A stretch of DNA of 5,489 nucleotides from Oscillospiraceae bacterium (GTDB lineage: Bacteria; Bacillota; Clostridia; Oscillospirales; Acutalibacteraceae), in contig WREG01000145.1 of NCBI GenBank assembly GCA_009779455.1, positions 1 to 5,489 on the forward strand, written 5' to 3'. This document shows positions 1 to 5,489 of the stretch, piece by piece. Each line of letters begins with the position of its first letter. Position 1 is the stretch's first letter. A program made the translations under genes and the position numbers. Below the pieces are notes generated by a model that had not been told where the DNA came from, ran no database searches, and saw only the letters and a program-made list of their open reading frames with translations.

Positions 1-314
1 GGGGTGATGTCGTTGTTGCCCAGCCCCGCTATGAAAACAAGCCCCTCGCCCTCCGGCAGGAGCTTTTTTATTTCCTCCGTCACCGCCTCCTGCCGCCCGT
101 CGAGTATCTCTGCGTTGCTGGAGAAGGAGGGTACGTCGATGGTGACGTATTTGCCTTTCGGCTTGCTGATGGCCGCCGAGCCCCTTTCGTCCAGCACCTC
201 GATTTCCGTTATTTTAGCGTTTTTATAAACCCTTTCGGAGGACGTTATCCCCTCGATCTCGCCCGCGCCCAAGGTTTCCCGCCGCTCAACGGCCAAATCA
301 GTCCTGAAGTTCAT
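1..314 (-). CDS. gpr: Germination protease Gpr (SASP-degrading endopeptidase, family A25), N-terminal part, cut by window edge
   Basis: This gene starts at ATG 314 and runs off the left edge, so only 104 full codons are visible. The residues after the start, RTDLAVE (4-10), match the conserved site at which Bacillus GPR zymogen is autoprocessed (between Asp and Leu). The blocks GKYVTID (54-60) and GLGNND-ITP (97-105) fit the family; in GPR the latter is followed by Asp-Ala-Leu-Gly, so a putative catalytic Asp lies just outside the window. GPR is made as an inactive zymogen in the forespore and, early in germination, degrades the SASPs bound to spore DNA. The start is well fixed: AGGAG lies 8 nt upstream, and the upstream frame reaches a stop (TAA at 356-354) without another start codon. 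The apparent propeptide is only six residues (MNFRTD), against about 15 in Bacillus. The gene lies 74 bp behind gerAC on the same strand. Confidence 0.93.
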   Translation of the reverse strand, partial: MNFRTDLAVERRETLGAGEIEGITSSERVYKNAKITEIEVLDERGSAAISKPKGKYVTIDVPSFSSNAEILDGRQEAVTEEIKKLLPEGEGLVFIAGLGNNDIT

Positions 315-322
315 GAAATCAG

Positions 323-327
323 CTCCT
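323..327 (-). promoter_or_regulatory. Ribosome binding site of gpr
   Basis: The minus strand reads AGGAG, followed by 8 nt and then ATG at 314. This is a near-ideal Shine-Dalgarno sequence and supports the short N-terminus of Gpr. Confidence 0.8.
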
Positions 328-343
328 GTATGTTTGTTAGGCT

Positions 344-373
344 TAGGGTTTGCTTAATTTTGGGGAATATTCA
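344..373 (-). promoter_or_regulatory. Possible forespore (sigma-G/sigma-F type) promoter of gpr
   Basis: The minus strand has TGAATA (373-368), which contains a full match to the sigma-G -35 consensus GHATR. After a 17-nt spacer it has AACCCTA (350-344), which matches CATWHTA at only 4 of 7 places. Position and spacing are right for gpr, which is transcribed by sigma-F and sigma-G in Bacillus. The weak -10 in an AT-rich gap keeps this tentative. No hairpin plus T-tract separates gerAC from gpr, so read-through from the ger operon is an alternative. Confidence 0.3.
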
Positions 374-388
374 ATATAGTTTTAATCT

Positions 389-1537
389 TTATAATATTTC
401 AACAGCCACATTTGTATTAATTTGAATTCCCGGCAAAATTTCAGCCCAGCTGCCGCTCAGCCTGCGGTACGCCTCCGGGTTTTTTATATAAAGCCTTCTG
501 CCGAAGCGGAAAATGTCGGTTTTATATTCTTTCAGCGCCTTTTCCGCCGCGCTTTTTGCCTCGTTTTCGATTGCGGCTTTGACAAGGGGCGTCAAATCCT
601 CCGCCGGCTCTTTATCGCCGAAAGCAAGCCCTTTATTTGCTCCTCTGCTTTCTATCATTTCCACGGACGCCTTGATAGAAATATCTATTGTCGGGAATTC
701 CCCGCCCGCGTTGATTTTGACTTCGGGCTTCGCTTTTTTTATGTTGAACGCGTATTTTGAACCCCCGTTTTCCGTTTCAACCGTGACCGTCCCGCCGTCT
801 ATGCGGCCCGCTATCCACAAAAACCCCCGCGTTTCGCCCTCCGTCAGCCCGCCCGCATATATCCCTTTTTTGAATACCGCCGTGCCGCTTACAATGATAT
901 TTTTCTTTTCCGGCTCGTCTTCGTCGCTTATCAGCCTTAAAACAGGCAGGAACGCGCCTGACGTTTCTTCAAGGGAAAAACTGACAAAACGGTAAAGCTC
1001 GGTTCGCGGAGCCTTTGAATTCACTTCGGCGGAGCGCAGGATTTTTTCAATTACCTCCGCGGGCATGGATTCGCCGTCAAGCTTCGCGTTCAGTATCTCC
1101 GCGGCCGTGGTTTCCGCGAAAGCCGCCGCCGTGTTGATATAGAATTTATAATCCTTCAAAAAGTAGTCCAGCACTTTATAAATCCCGTTTTCAGCCGCCG
1201 AACGCCCGAAAATGATTATTTTGTTATGGCCGTAAAGGGGCTTTTTGCCTGTCTGAGCTATCGCCCTGCCCACCGCTTCGGCGACCGTGCCGCCCCGGCA
1301 CTCGAAATTTTGGGCGATCCCGGAACCTTCATCTCCGGAACCGTTTTTGCCCGACGCTTCCGTGTTCAATGTCTGGAACGTCACGGCATATTCGCCCGCC
1401 GCATTGTCGTAATCAATGCCGATCCCCTCGATTATCAGCCTGTCGGTCAGTTTGGGTTTGCCTGTCGCGGAATTTCCGCGTGTGCAGGAGGTTAATAAAA
1501 ATAATAATATAAATGATGTAATAAAAATTTTCCGCAT
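389..1537 (-). CDS. gerAC: GerAC-type spore germination lipoprotein (Ger(x)C family), subunit C of the germinant receptor
   Basis: The 382-residue product has a lipoprotein signal peptide: a basic MRK start, a hydrophobic core (4-15) and a lipobox L15-T16-S17-C18. Cys18 would be lipidated and the rest would sit on the outer face of the spore inner membrane. Family signs are IIEGIGIDYD (35-44) followed by EYAVTFQTLN, the segment HNKIIIFGRSAAENGI (104-119) and the second-domain motif SGTAVFKKG (217-225) followed by GGLTEGETRGFLW. The C-terminal domain (about 217-382) is the part shared across Ger(x)C proteins. Length is close to Bacillus subtilis GerAC. On the minus strand the start has GGAGAG 5 nt upstream. 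It is the third gene of the ger operon, but a 94-bp repeat element lies between it and gerAB. The C subunit is needed for receptor function in Bacillus, though its molecular role is poorly defined. The germinant cannot be read from the sequence. Confidence 0.93.
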   Translation of the reverse strand: MRKIFITSFILLFLLTSCTRGNSATGKPKLTDRLIIEGIGIDYDNAAGEYAVTFQTLNTEASGKNGSGDEGSGIAQNFECRGGTVAEAVGRAIAQTGKKPLYGHNKIIIFGRSAAENGIYKVLDYFLKDYKFYINTAAAFAETTAAEILNAKLDGESMPAEVIEKILRSAEVNSKAPRTELYRFVSFSLEETSGAFLPVLRLISDEDEPEKKNIIVSGTAVFKKGIYAGGLTEGETRGFLWIAGRIDGGTVTVETENGGSKYAFNIKKAKPEVKINAGGEFPTIDISIKASVEMIESRGANKGLAFGDKEPAEDLTPLVKAAIENEAKSAAEKALKEYKTDIFRFGRRLYIKNPEAYRRLSGSWAEILPGIQINTNVAVEIL

Positions 1538-1542
1538 TTTTT

Positions 1543-1548
1543 CTCTCC
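1543..1548 (-). promoter_or_regulatory. Ribosome binding site of gerAC
   Basis: GGAGAG on the minus strand, 5 nt before ATG 1537 (7 nt counted from the GGAG core). It lies outside the repeat element, so translation of gerAC should not depend on upstream coupling. Confidence 0.7.
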
Positions 1549-1574
1549 ATTTTTTTGTAATATATCAATATATC

Positions 1575-1668
1575 GTAGGGGCGGACCTTACGCGCACAAG
1601 ATATAGATGCGTTGTGCCCGCCCGTAATCATGATCTATTTGCCGGGTGGGCACAAGGCCCGCCCCTAC
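1575..1668. repeat. 94-bp MITE-like inverted-repeat element inserted at the gerAB 3' end
   Basis: The ends are inverted repeats: GTAGGGGCGG (1575-1584) pairs perfectly with 1659-1668, and extends to 14 of 15 bases (1575-1589 with 1654-1668). Inside is a second inverted pair, 1612-1624 with 1643-1655 (12 of 13), so the strand can fold as nested hairpins. It is much more GC-rich than the AT-rich sequence on its left. There is no ORF for a transposase and no clear target-site duplication. From memory, short elements with GTAGGGGCGG/CCGCCCCTAC ends recur in many Firmicute genomes; that family assignment is recall, not shown here. It is transcribed within the ger operon, covers the gerAB stop codon (1630-1628) and encodes the last 13 residues of GerAB. 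No T-run follows the hairpin on the minus strand, so it is not a classical terminator. Confidence 0.8.
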
Positions 1669-2722
1669 AATTGACTAAAAGTGCGAAAATGGGCAAAACC
1701 ACCGCCATAACAACATACATTATTTCCACAAACAGCGCGTTTGATATCAGCATAAAAAGGCTCATATTTTTTGATATATAAGACGAAATGATGAAGGTCG
1801 CGGCGGCTGAGGCGATGATATACGCATATTTCCTTTTTTTGGAAAACAAATAGCATATAAGGTAATCGAGTATATAAAGGGTAAACGAGATTTTTATAAA
1901 AGCAAGCAATATCCACACCGCCGCCTGCAAAGCGTCAAGCCTTTGGAAGATGCTGAATTCCGCCAGAACGGCCAGTGAGTAAAAACCGAAGGATTTCACA
2001 TTGCCGAATTCGCCCAAAACGCCGACGAACACGGTCATTAAGGCGGTTACAGCCGTTCCTATGCCTGTTACCCACCAAATAAAGCCTTTTTTTGCGTTGC
2101 CGGACACCCTTGGCAATAGAAGGCTTAGTATGCAAACCTCGAAAGTCCCGGCAGCGCTATAAAACGACGATTTTATGACGGGGGCCGGACCGTTATAAAA
2201 AGGCGGCGTGAAGTTCAACGGGTCAATTTTTGAAATAAGCGTCAAAACAAGGAGCAAAAGCGCCGCCGAAACCGCCCAAAACAAGATAAAACCCGTTCTT
2301 CCGAGCGGCTCCAGCCCTTTATAGGCCGCGTAAACCGCCAAAGCGAACACCATTAGCGTAAAAACCATTATATTGTTTTCAGGGAATATAACCTCGCCCG
2401 CGAAAAGCCCGAAGCGCGCCCCTGCCTCCACTGACGTATATAAAAACAGGAGAATGTAAAGGGCGGCCGCTATTTTTGAAAACGCCCGCGACCTGACGCT
2501 TATTATGTCAAGGATATTTACGCCGGTTTCGCGGCGGAACAGCAAGAACACAGGCATGGCGCTTATAAAAAGCAAAACGGCCGACAAAACGCTGCCGATT
2601 ACCATGTCCGTGCCGCCTATGCCCCCGCGCAAGCCTTCCAAAAAAGTAATAGTAGTGAATAACCGGCTTAAAAAAAGCAGGGAGTAGAACTGTATGCTGT
2701 CAATTTTTTTTCCTGCTAACAT
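1628..2722 (-). CDS. gerAB: GerAB-type spore germination permease (APC superfamily), subunit B of the germinant receptor
   Basis: The 364-residue protein is very hydrophobic, with about ten membrane segments (roughly 8-27, 40-63, 84-107, 117-135, 142-164, 188-205, 213-235, 264-283, 297-313, 319-349). This matches the GerAB fold, a relative of amino-acid transporters. The family pattern near the N-terminus (KKIDSIQFYSLLFLSR, 5-20) and the segment QRLDALQAAVWILLAFIKIS (260-279) support the call. In Bacillus, GerAB binds the nutrient germinant (L-alanine for GerA), so this is probably the sensing subunit; the ligand here is unknown. The gerAA stop TAA directly abuts this ATG (TAAATG), and the ribosome binding site lies in the last gerAA codons, so translation is probably coupled. 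The C-terminal tail CRGGPCAHPANRS (352-364) is not family-like: it is encoded by the 94-bp repeat, which also supplies the TGA stop. The ancestral protein probably ended at Asn351. Confidence 0.93.
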   Translation of the reverse strand: MLAGKKIDSIQFYSLLFLSRLFTTITFLEGLRGGIGGTDMVIGSVLSAVLLFISAMPVFLLFRRETGVNILDIISVRSRAFSKIAAALYILLFLYTSVEAGARFGLFAGEVIFPENNIMVFTLMVFALAVYAAYKGLEPLGRTGFILFWAVSAALLLLVLTLISKIDPLNFTPPFYNGPAPVIKSSFYSAAGTFEVCILSLLLPRVSGNAKKGFIWWVTGIGTAVTALMTVFVGVLGEFGNVKSFGFYSLAVLAEFSIFQRLDALQAAVWILLAFIKISFTLYILDYLICYLFSKKRKYAYIIASAAATFIISSYISKNMSLFMLISNALFVEIMYVVMAVVLPIFALLVNCRGGPCAHPANRS

Positions 2723-4303
2723 TTATTCACTCCCATAAAATTTATTAGCGTTTGCACGTCTTTTGCCTAACCGCCGCCAGCCTGCCCGGATGAACGAGTC
2801 CCTGACGGCGCCCATATCAAAGGGCGACAGCGGCGACAGGTACGACACGCCGAAGGGCGAAACGGACGCCATGTTTATAAGCAGAATGGCGGCTCCCAGC
2901 ATTATGCCGAACAGTCCGAAAAACCCGCCCGCGGCAATAAAAAATATACGCAATACGGATATTGGCAGGTGCAAATAGGGTATGACAGCCGAAGTAATGG
3001 CCGTAAGCGCGACGATTATGAGCATCGGGGCGGCTATCAGCCCCGCCCGCACCGCCGCGTCGCCTATCACAAGCGCGCTTACTATGCTCACGGCCTGGCC
3101 GACGGCTTTGGGCATCCTGAGGCCCGCCTCGCGCACAATTTCATATATAAACTGTATCAATACCGCCTCCATAAGGATGGGGAACGGCGTTTTGCTCTGC
3201 GCCACGGCGATGTCGTACAGCATATTCGTCGGGTACATCTCCGGGTGGAAAACGCCCACGGCCACATAAGCGCCCGGCAAAAACACGCCGATAAAAAAAC
3301 TCGCCAGCTTGATTATACGCATAAAACTCGAGTAGTACGGCCTGTTGAGGTAGTCGTCAAGGCTATGGAAATTTTCGATAAAAAGATAAGGCACGATAAT
3401 GGCGTGGGGCGTGCCGTCTATGAAAACGCAGACCTTTCCCTCGGCAAGCTTTGAGCATAAGGTATCGGGGCGTTCCGTTATTCCCACCCCCGTGAACAGC
3501 GAAAGGGTTTCCGGCTCCAAAAAAGGCTGTATCATGCCCGCTCCCGACACTATATCCAGCGTCACCTTCGAAAGTCTTGATTTTACGTCCTCAAGAAGCT
3601 TTTCGGGCGTCCTGTCCGCCATGTAGCACAGGGCCAGCGTCGTGTTGCTCGACGCACCCGCAGTCAGAAGCTCGACCCTCAGTGACGGGCTTTTCAGCCG
3701 CCTTCGGATTAAAGTCACATTGTCCTTATAAAAATCGACAAAGCCTTCCTTGGCCCCCCTCTCCTGAACCTCCGTGGTCGGCTCGGATACCGGGTATTTA
3801 GGGAAATCCTGCACGCTGTACGCTGCGCATTCGCTTACGCCGTCCACAAGCATAATCAAAAAGCCGTTTATTATGCTTTCGACGGCTTCTTCAAGGAATA
3901 AAAGGCGTTTCGCGTCGTTAAACGGTATCACTTCGCCGCATAATCTGTTGAAAAGCGTATTCGGGGCGTTATCAGCGCTGCCGCTGCCCCTGATGACCGG
4001 ATTTATGACGCCGTTTATCATCTGCAGGCTGCCGCACATGCCGTCAAGGCAGATAAAAGCAGTATCGGTCCCACCTGCGGTCATCCGTTTTATGACGATA
4101 TCGGCGGAAGAGCCGAATTCGCCTTTAATATATAATATATTTTCCTCAAGGCTGACGTTTATGCCGGTCATGGGATTGGGGTTCTCCTTTCCCACAGGGC
4201 TGCTCATGCGATTGAGCGCGTTTTCATATCTTTTTAACAAATTATCACCAAGGATATTTTGCGCGGGAACGCGGGAAATTATACTAAAATACCGCGGACG
4301 CAT
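2723..4303 (-). CDS. gerAA: GerAA-type spore germination protein, subunit A of the germinant receptor
   Basis: First gene of the operon, up to 526 residues. A soluble N-terminal domain (to about 325) is followed by a membrane domain (segments near 329-350, 375-392, 403-443, 448-478) and a basic tail. GerA-family motifs are clear: SLEENI (51-56), NVTLIRRRLK (195-204), TERPD (276-280), EGKVCVFIDGTP (288-299), SLDDY (314-318), REAGLRMPKAVGQ (391-403), VIGDAAV (412-418) and SPFGVSYLSP (482-491). In Bacillus, GerAA subunits are reported to form the oligomeric germinant-gated channel of the spore inner membrane. The usual GP in the RGP-E-F block is GA here (RGAKEGFVD, 182-190). The start is uncertain. 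ATG 4303 has no Shine-Dalgarno sequence. TTG 4240 has GGTGAT close by. ATG 4171 follows AAGGAG at 12 nt, lies below a sigma-G-like promoter, and would give 482 residues, the same as I recall for B. subtilis GerAA. I give the longest ATG form. Confidence 0.93.
   Translation of the reverse strand: MRPRYFSIISRVPAQNILGDNLLKRYENALNRMSSPVGKENPNPMTGINVSLEENILYIKGEFGSSADIVIKRMTAGGTDTAFICLDGMCGSLQMINGVINPVIRGSGSADNAPNTLFNRLCGEVIPFNDAKRLLFLEEAVESIINGFLIMLVDGVSECAAYSVQDFPKYPVSEPTTEVQERGAKEGFVDFYKDNVTLIRRRLKSPSLRVELLTAGASSNTTLALCYMADRTPEKLLEDVKSRLSKVTLDIVSGAGMIQPFLEPETLSLFTGVGITERPDTLCSKLAEGKVCVFIDGTPHAIIVPYLFIENFHSLDDYLNRPYYSSFMRIIKLASFFIGVFLPGAYVAVGVFHPEMYPTNMLYDIAVAQSKTPFPILMEAVLIQFIYEIVREAGLRMPKAVGQAVSIVSALVIGDAAVRAGLIAAPMLIIVALTAITSAVIPYLHLPISVLRIFFIAAGGFFGLFGIMLGAAILLINMASVSPFGVSYLSPLSPFDMGAVRDSFIRAGWRRLGKRRANANKFYGSE
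2730..2734 (-). promoter_or_regulatory. Ribosome binding site of gerAB, inside the gerAA 3' end
   Basis: The minus strand reads GGGAG, 7 nt before ATG 2722, within the last codons of gerAA (Gly-Ser-Glu-stop). With the TAAATG stop-start junction this suggests translational coupling of the A and B subunits. Confidence 0.7.
4184..4189 (-). promoter_or_regulatory. Candidate ribosome binding site for an internal gerAA start (ATG 4171)
   Basis: AAGGAG on the minus strand, 12 nt before the in-frame ATG at 4171 (Met45 of the long form). The spacing is long, but it is the only strong Shine-Dalgarno core near any of the possible gerAA starts. The protein would begin just before the conserved SLEENI block. 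Confidence 0.35.
4255..4284 (-). promoter_or_regulatory. Possible sigma-G promoter of the ger operon
   Basis: The minus strand has GTATA (4284-4280), a full match to the sigma-G -35 GHATR. After an 18-nt spacer it has CAAAATA (4261-4255), matching CATWHTA at 6 of 7 places. Transcription would begin near 4248, inside the long gerAA reading frame, which would exclude ATG 4303 and favour ATG 4171. Sigma-G control is known for Bacillus gerA; the assignment here rests on a pattern match alone. Confidence 0.35.
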
Positions 4304-4323
4304 TAAATCTTAAAAAAATATGC

Positions 4324-4352
4324 TTGACTATTCTCTCATATTAATATAAAAT
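4324..4352 (+). promoter_or_regulatory. Sigma-A type promoter of alaS
   Basis: TTGACT (4324-4329) and TAAAAT (4347-4352) are separated by exactly 17 nt, each with a single mismatch to the vegetative consensus. Transcription should start near 4359, giving a leader of about 45 nt before the alaS ATG. That is far too short for a T-box riboswitch. Confidence 0.7.
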
Positions 4353-4363
4353 AAAATTTACAT

Positions 4364-4385
4364 ATATTTTACTGATATTTTACTG
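4364..4385 (+). repeat. Perfect 11-bp tandem duplication in the alaS leader
   Basis: ATATTTTACTG occurs twice head to tail (4364-4374 and 4375-4385). It lies between the alaS promoter and the AGAGG ribosome binding site. It is probably a small slippage duplication; no function is evident. Confidence 0.75.
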
Positions 4386-4390
4386 AGAGG
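4386..4390 (+). promoter_or_regulatory. Probable alaS ribosome binding site, with unusual spacing
   Basis: AGAGG is the only Shine-Dalgarno-like core before alaS. It lies 14 nt from the alaS ATG (4405), longer than usual, and only 2 nt from an out-of-frame ATG at 4393. Confidence 0.45.
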
Positions 4391-4392
4391 AT

Positions 4393-4404
4393 ATGCGTGT
4401 ATAA
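4393..4404 (+). other. Four-codon start-stop ORF abutting alaS
   Basis: ATG-CGT-GTA-TAA (Met-Arg-Val-stop) ends at the base before the alaS ATG, giving a TAAATG junction. It could be chance, or a minimal leader from which ribosomes restart at alaS. The evidence is only its position and the odd ribosome-binding-site spacing. Confidence 0.2.
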
Positions 4405-5489
4405 ATGGAATGGACGGGCCTTAATGAGCTTAGGGATAAATTTTTGCGGTTTTTTGAAAGCAAGGGGCATCTTGTAATGGACAGTTTCCCCCTTGTCCCG
4501 CAGGGAGATAAAAGCCTTTTGCTTATAAACGCGGGTATGGCGCCGCTTAAAAAATATTTCACGGGCGAGCTTGTCCCGCCCGATAAAAGGGCCGCCTCCT
4601 GCCAGAAATGCATACGCACGCCGGATATTGACAGGGTCGGCATAACCGCCCGCCACGGCACGTATTTCGAGATGCTGGGCAATTTTTCCTTCGGCGACTA
4701 TTTTAAAAAGGACGCCATTGCCTGGGCTTGGGAATTCTGCACGGAAATCCTTGAAATGCCTGAGGAAAAGCTGTATATAAGCGTTTATCACGAGGATGAC
4801 GAGGCTTATGACATATGGACGAGGGATATCGGCATACCCCATGACCATATGGCGCGGCTCGGCAAAGAGGACAACTTCTGGGAACACGGCGCGGGCCCCT
4901 GCGGGCCCTGCTCTGAAATTCATTTAGACCGGGGCGCGGATAAGGGCTGCGGTTCGCCCGACTGCAAGGTGGGCTGCGACTGCGACCGCTATATGGAATT
5001 CTGGAACCTTGTTTTTACCCAGTTTGAAAACGACGGCAACAATAATTATACCAAACTCAAAAGCCCCAACATCGACACGGGCATGGGGCTTGAACGGCTG
5101 GCATGTATTATGCAGGGCGTAGACAACCTTTTCCTCGTGGATACGGTGCGGAGCATACTGGACGGGGTCTGTGCGGCTGCGGGTATAAAATACGGGGCCG
5201 ACGCCAAAAAGGATATCTCTGTCCGCGTCATAACCGACCACATGAGAAGCTCGGTCATGATGGCGGGCGACGGGATTATGCCCTCAAACGAAGGCAGGGG
5301 CTATGTGCTGCGCCGCCTGATAAGGCGGGCCGCCCGCCACGGCAAGCTGCTGGGCATAAGCGGGCCGTTTTTGACTGATATTGCGAAAATTGTCATAAAC
5401 GAAAACGAAAACGCCTATCCCGCTTTAAAGGAAAAACAGGATTTCATACTGAAAATCATCGGTTTGGAAGAAGAAAACTTTTCAAAAAC
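4405..5489 (+). CDS. alaS: Alanyl-tRNA synthetase, N-terminal catalytic part, cut by window edge
   Basis: Class II synthetase that charges tRNA-Ala with alanine in the cytoplasm. The first 361 of the usual ~870-880 residues are visible, covering the aminoacylation core and the start of the tRNA-recognition region; the editing and C-Ala domains would lie beyond the window. Recognisable blocks are TGLNELRDKF (4-13), SLLLINAGMAPLK (37-49, motif 1 region), CQKCIRTPDID (66-76), TARHGTYFEMLGNFSFGDYF (81-100, motif 2), GPCGPCSEIH (164-173), GMGLERL (226-232, motif 3) and EGRGYVLRRLIRRAARHG (296-313). A Cys-rich insertion with C182, C187, C191 and C193 just before RYMEFWNLVF is typical, as I recall, of clostridial AlaRS and may bind metal. 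The start is fixed by an in-frame TAA directly before ATG 4405 and by the family N-terminus. The gene is divergent from the ger operon, with its own vegetative promoter. Confidence 0.97.
   Translation, partial: MEWTGLNELRDKFLRFFESKGHLVMDSFPLVPQGDKSLLLINAGMAPLKKYFTGELVPPDKRAASCQKCIRTPDIDRVGITARHGTYFEMLGNFSFGDYFKKDAIAWAWEFCTEILEMPEEKLYISVYHEDDEAYDIWTRDIGIPHDHMARLGKEDNFWEHGAGPCGPCSEIHLDRGADKGCGSPDCKVGCDCDRYMEFWNLVFTQFENDGNNNYTKLKSPNIDTGMGLERLACIMQGVDNLFLVDTVRSILDGVCAAAGIKYGADAKKDISVRVITDHMRSSVMMAGDGIMPSNEGRGYVLRRLIRRAARHGKLLGISGPFLTDIAKIVINENENAYPALKEKQDFILKIIGLEEENFSK

Noticed and set aside
182..193. Possible Cys-rich oddity in AlaRS (residues 182-193 of the protein) as a sign of fusion or transfer
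   Set aside because: The CGSPDCKVGCDC insertion is, as far as I recall, normal for clostridial AlaRS, so it is not an anomaly. The positions given here are protein residues; in the window this is about 4948-4983.
1413..1631. 72-residue minus-strand frame between gerAB and gerAC, starting inside the repeat
   Set aside because: Low-complexity sequence running out of the repeat into gerAC in another frame, with no plausible ribosome binding site; chance ORF.
1575..1668. Rho-independent terminator between gerAB and gerAC
   Set aside because: The stem is strong, but no T-tract follows it on the minus strand, and gerAC downstream belongs to the same operon.
2969..3454. 161-residue basic, His/Arg-rich open frame on the plus strand
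   Set aside because: Antisense to the conserved GerAA membrane domain; its composition is what the reversed hydrophobic codons would give.
3774..4313. 179-residue open frame on the plus strand, opposite gerAA
   Set aside because: Shadow of the GerAA coding frame; it shows no recognisable domain and no conserved motif.
4342..4369. Alternative sigma-G-like boxes for gerAA (AAATA, 16 nt, TATATTA) on the minus strand
   Set aside because: The region is almost pure A/T, so such matches arise easily; the spacing is short and it overlaps the alaS -10 box. The match at 4255-4284 is better.
4369..4923. 184-residue open frame on the minus strand, opposite alaS
   Set aside because: It is antisense to strongly conserved AlaRS motifs, has no family-like sequence, and is explained by the codon bias of alaS.

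Overview
The window looks like a chromosomal segment of an endospore-forming Firmicute, most likely an anaerobic member of the Clostridia. It carries a germination protease (Gpr), a complete three-gene GerA-type germinant receptor operon, and an alanyl-tRNA synthetase with the Cys-rich insertion I associate with clostridial AlaRS. Base composition is fairly balanced, with GC-rich codons and very AT-rich gaps.

Layout: everything left of about 4303 reads on the minus strand in the order gerAA (4303-2723), gerAB (2722-1628), gerAC (1537-389), gpr (314 to beyond base 1). alaS reads on the plus strand from 4405 and runs off the right edge. The 101-bp gap between gerAA and alaS is a divergent AT-rich control region. 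It has a good vegetative (sigma-A type) promoter for alaS, an 11-bp tandem duplication and an odd four-codon start-stop ORF touching the alaS ATG. The 90-bp gap between gerAB and gerAC is largely filled by a 94-bp inverted-repeat element. The 74-bp gap between gerAC and gpr holds the gpr ribosome binding site and a possible forespore promoter. No gene-free stretch exceeds 300 bp, and I see no tRNA, rRNA, CRISPR, transposase gene or convincing Rho-independent terminator.

How the genes work together: GerAA, GerAB and GerAC should form an inner-membrane nutrient receptor that starts germination of the dormant spore. Gpr then degrades the small acid-soluble proteins (SASPs) that coat spore DNA. 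All four are expected to be made in the forespore, and weak sigma-G-like boxes lie upstream of gerAA and gpr. alaS is a housekeeping translation gene with no evident functional link.

The most interesting observation is the repeat element. It supplies the last 13 codons and the stop codon of gerAB, and removing it exactly from end to end creates a TGA stop directly after Asn351 and leaves a tight 35-bp gap to gerAC. This fits insertion inside the original gerAB stop codon. Otherwise this is a standard sporulation/germination locus, and I found no evidence of an undescribed multi-gene system.
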